From Betaproteobacteria bacterium (lineage in GTDB: Bacteria; Pseudomonadota; Gammaproteobacteria; Burkholderiales; Burkholderiaceae_C): DNA of 5,887 bases. Shown here in pieces: positions 3,712 to 5,887 of this stretch. Made by a program: the position numbers and the translations under genes. The DNA is taken from NCBI GenBank assembly GCA_947448675.1, contig CANFOR010000176.1:1-5887 (forward strand), written 5' to 3'. Each line of letters opens with the position of its first letter. Within the stretch, counting starts at the first letter, position 1. The notes beneath the pieces are model-generated. The model worked only from the letters and a program-made list of their open reading frames with translations, did not search any database and was not told the origin of the DNA.

Positions 3712-5887
3712 CTAGCGCCCGGCCAAGGCCTGGGCTTTAGCGGCCTCGCAGGCCAGCAAAATGCGCTCGGGCGTGGCCGGAGCGTCCATGTGCACCACCG
3801 TTTTATGGCCCGCACTGGCCGCTACTGCATCGCGAATTGCAAAATAGGTGGACAGCGCCAGCATTAGCGGTGGCTCGCCGACGGCCTTGCTTTTAAAGGG
3901 CGTGGGTTTGATGTTTTCGCCATCAAACATGCTGACCTTAAAGTGCTCGGGGATGTCGCTGGCCACCGGGATTTTGTAGGTGCTGGGGCCGTGGGTGAGC
4001 AGCTTGCCGCGGCCATTCCCATGCGCGTCACCACGCAGGTCCCACACACATTCCTCCATGGTCAACCAGCCCATGCCTTGCACGTAAGCGCCTTCGATTT
4101 GGCCTTTGTCGATGGCGGGGTTGATGCTGCGGCCCACGTCGTGCACGATGTCCACCGCCTTGAGCCACCACTCACCAGTGCGGGTGTCGATTTCCACCTC
4201 GGTCACGGCGGCACCGTAACAAAAATAGTAGAAGGCTCGGCCCTGCAGGGTGCTGAAGTCGTACTGAATGTCGGGTGTCATGTAAAAGCCGGTGCTCGAC
4301 AGGCTCACGCGCTGTAGCCAGGCTTGTTTGACCAGCTCTTTCCACGGTAATTTGCGTCCCGCGTCTACGGCGTCGAGCCGCGCGCGCAGCTTGGCGCAGG
4401 CGTCCATGATGGCCGCGCCGTTGATGTCAGCCCCGCTCGACGCCGCCGTGGCCGAGGCGTTGGGCACCTTTTGCGTGTCAGTTCCGGTGACGCGCACACA
4501 GCCAAGGGCAATGCCCAAACCGTCGGCCGCCACCTGGGCCATTTTGGTGTTCAGGCCCTGGCCCATCTCGGTGCCGCCGTGGTTCACGCTGACCGAGCCG
4601 TCTTGGTAAATGTTGACCAGCGCACCACCCTGGTTGAGCATGGTGGCTGTGAAGCTAATGCCAAACTTGAGCGGCACCAAGGCGAGCCCACGTTTCTTGT
4701 ATTTGCTATTTTTATTGTAGCTCTCTACGCTTATTCTGCGCGCCTTGTAGCCCGACTCTTCCTCTAGCTGGTCGATCACTTGGTCGGCAATGAAGTCTTC
4801 AATTGGCTGGTTGTACTGGGTCGTCATGCTGGCCGGGTCGCCAGAAACTGCCGGGTCTTGGTAGAGGTTGGCGCGACGCACGTCCAGCGGGTCCAGCCCC
4901 AGCTTGTTGGCAATTTGCTCGATCACGGTTTCGATGCCAAACATGCCTTGCGGCCCGCCAAAACCGCGAAAGGCTGTGGCCGATTGCATATTGGTTTTGC
5001 AGCGGTGGCTGACGATGCGCAGGTGGGGCAGGTAGTAACAGTTGTCGATGTGCAGCACGGCGCGGTCGTTCACCGGGCCCGAGAAGTCGGTGCTGTAGCC
5101 GCAGCGGCTGGCCAGCACCACGTCGATGCCCAAGATGCGGCCGGCGTCGTCAAAACCAGCTTCGTAGTCGATGCGAAAGTCGTGGCGCTTGCCGGTGATC
5201 ATCATGTCGTCGTCGCGGTTGACACGCAGCTTCACGGGCCGCTGCAGCTTAAAGGCTGCCAGCGCAGCACTTTGGCTGAAGATGCTGGCATTGCCTTCTT
5301 TGCCGCCAAACGCACCGCCCATGCGGCGGCAAATCACTTCGACATCTTTGGTGGAAAGGTTCAGCGCGGCAGCGGCTTCGCGCTGGTTGCCGTCGGGGTG
5401 CTGGGTGCTCACGTAGAGCGTGAGCTGGCCGTCTTCGCGCGGCACGGCGTAGGTGATTTGGCCCTCTAGGTAGAACTGCTCTTGCTGGCCGCATTCGGTG
5501 CGGCCTTTCAAGCTATGCGGCGCGCTGGCAATGGCCTCCAGTGGCTGGCCGCGCGTGATGCCCTTGGGCGGCATGATGAAGCTGTTTTGTGCCATGGCTT
5601 CGTCGATGGTGAGAATAGCGGGCAGCTCTTTTACCAAGACCTTGGCCTTTTTAGCGGCCTCGCGAGCGTAGAGCATGTTGCGCGCTACCACCACGGCCAC
5701 GGCTTGGCCGACAAACTCGACCTTGCCTGTGGCCAAAAACGGGTCGTCGTGGATGATGGGGCCGCAGTTGTTTTCGCCCGGAATGTCTTGCGCGGTGAAC
5801 ACCGCCACCACGCCGTGCGCGGCCAAAATCGCGGCGCGATCAATACCCTCGCCGATCAGCTCGCCGTGCGCCACGGGCGAGAGCACC
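3712..5887 (-). CDS. xdhB: Xanthine dehydrogenase molybdopterin-binding subunit XdhB, N-terminus off the edge
   Basis: This large catalytic subunit hydroxylates hypoxanthine and xanthine to urate at a molybdenum centre; electrons go to the FeS/FAD subunit XdhA, not seen here. The visible 724 residues run from a conserved LSPVAHGE segment to a TAG stop; about 50-80 N-terminal residues lie beyond the right edge. The GTG at 5886 is internal. Active-site signatures in visible numbering are GQQEQFYLEGQ (133-143; Gln135 matches R. capsulatus Gln197), GGAFGGKE (190-197; Glu197 matches Glu232), TAFRGFGGPQG (304-314; Arg307 matches Arg310), KFGISFT (407-413), GGTEMGQGL (437-445) and KAVGEPP (667-673; Glu671 matches the catalytic base Glu730). 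All key residues are present, so an active enzyme is expected. Residues 384-398 are AT-rich and encoded with codons unusual for this gene. Its 3' end converges on the lipoprotein gene with a 25-bp gap. Confidence 0.96.
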   Translation of the reverse strand, partial: VLSPVAHGELIGEGIDRAAILAAHGVVAVFTAQDIPGENNCGPIIHDDPFLATGKVEFVGQAVAVVVARNMLYAREAAKKAKVLVKELPAILTIDEAMAQNSFIMPPKGITRGQPLEAIASAPHSLKGRTECGQQEQFYLEGQITYAVPREDGQLTLYVSTQHPDGNQREAAAALNLSTKDVEVICRRMGGAFGGKEGNASIFSQSAALAAFKLQRPVKLRVNRDDDMMITGKRHDFRIDYEAGFDDAGRILGIDVVLASRCGYSTDFSGPVNDRAVLHIDNCYYLPHLRIVSHRCKTNMQSATAFRGFGGPQGMFGIETVIEQIANKLGLDPLDVRRANLYQDPAVSGDPASMTTQYNQPIEDFIADQVIDQLEEESGYKARRISVESYNKNSKYKKRGLALVPLKFGISFTATMLNQGGALVNIYQDGSVSVNHGGTEMGQGLNTKMAQVAADGLGIALGCVRVTGTDTQKVPNASATAASSGADINGAAIMDACAKLRARLDAVDAGRKLPWKELVKQAWLQRVSLSSTGFYMTPDIQYDFSTLQGRAFYYFCYGAAVTEVEIDTRTGEWWLKAVDIVHDVGRSINPAIDKGQIEGAYVQGMGWLTMEECVWDLRGDAHGNGRGKLLTHGPSTYKIPVASDIPEHFKVSMFDGENIKPTPFKSKAVGEPPLMLALSTYFAIRDAVAASAGHKTVVHMDAPATPERILLACEAAKAQALAGR
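4702..4740 (+). repeat. AT-rich element inside xdhB, related to the one in puuD
   Basis: On the plus strand it reads GCTAT (4705-4709), 7 nt, GTAGCT (4717-4722), 4 nt, ACGC, 4 nt, TC, 1 nt, GCG, the same words and spacing as the minus strand at 1016-1054. It is strikingly AT-rich against its surroundings. Read on the coding (minus) strand it gives residues in the RISVESYNKNSK stretch of XdhB, with codons AGA, ATA, GTA and several AAT/AAA. The frame is kept and the protein is not clearly longer than homologues as I remember them. Its identity as a Comamonadaceae dispersed repeat is from memory. Confidence 0.5.

Noticed and set aside
3693..3719. GGCGC ... GCGCC inverted repeat across the lipoprotein/xdhB junction
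   Set aside because: Five-bp arms separated by 17 nt, with no T-run; too weak to call a terminator.
3735..5665. Shared TTTAGCGGCCTCGC near 3735 and 5650
   Set aside because: Both encode EAAK-type helical segments of XdhB with the same codons; this looks like coding coincidence, not a mobile repeat.
1..5887. CRISPR array, tRNA or rRNA genes, transposase, prophage or defence genes
   Set aside because: I saw no regularly spaced repeats, no tRNA- or rRNA-like sequence, and no integrase, transposase or defence domains on either strand.

Overview
The window is a high-GC chromosomal segment from a betaproteobacterium. It most resembles Burkholderiales, and probably Comamonadaceae (Rhodoferax/Acidovorax-like). 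I infer this from the Bug/TctC-type binding protein, the xdhB-xdhC-puuD purine cluster, the codon use, and two short AT-rich elements that look like intergenic repeats I remember from that family. No rRNA or tRNA was available to confirm the placement.

Layout from left to right: (i) bases 1-709, plus strand, the C-terminal three quarters of a Bug/TctC-family periplasmic solute-binding protein. (ii) Bases 737-2023, minus strand, puuD, a membrane urate hydroxylase with a fused C-terminal cytochrome c domain. (iii) Bases 2062-3003, minus strand, xdhC, the molybdenum-cofactor chaperone of xanthine dehydrogenase. (iv) A 116-bp divergent intergenic region with a perfect 7+7 bp palindrome and both ribosome binding sites. 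(v) Bases 3120-3686, plus strand, a small proline-rich lipoprotein with a TonB-C-like domain, of unknown function. (vi) Base 3712 to the right edge, minus strand, xdhB, the molybdopterin subunit of xanthine dehydrogenase, with its N-terminus outside the window.

The purine genes fit together. XdhB, with an XdhA expected beyond the right edge, oxidises hypoxanthine and xanthine to urate in the cytosol. XdhC loads the sulfurated cofactor. PuuD oxidises urate at the membrane and passes electrons to its own heme, so no peroxide-forming soluble uricase is needed. xdhC and puuD lie 38 bp apart and are probably cotranscribed. The lipoprotein gene sits on the opposite strand between xdhB and xdhC, so the xdh cluster is split into two probable transcription units.

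Nothing here amounts to a clearly new system. The points most worth a second look are the oppositely oriented lipoprotein gene inside the xdh cluster, the palindrome in the divergent promoter region, related AT-rich elements embedded in frame in puuD and xdhB (with a weaker third in the lipoprotein gene), and a repeat-rich insertion in XdhC.
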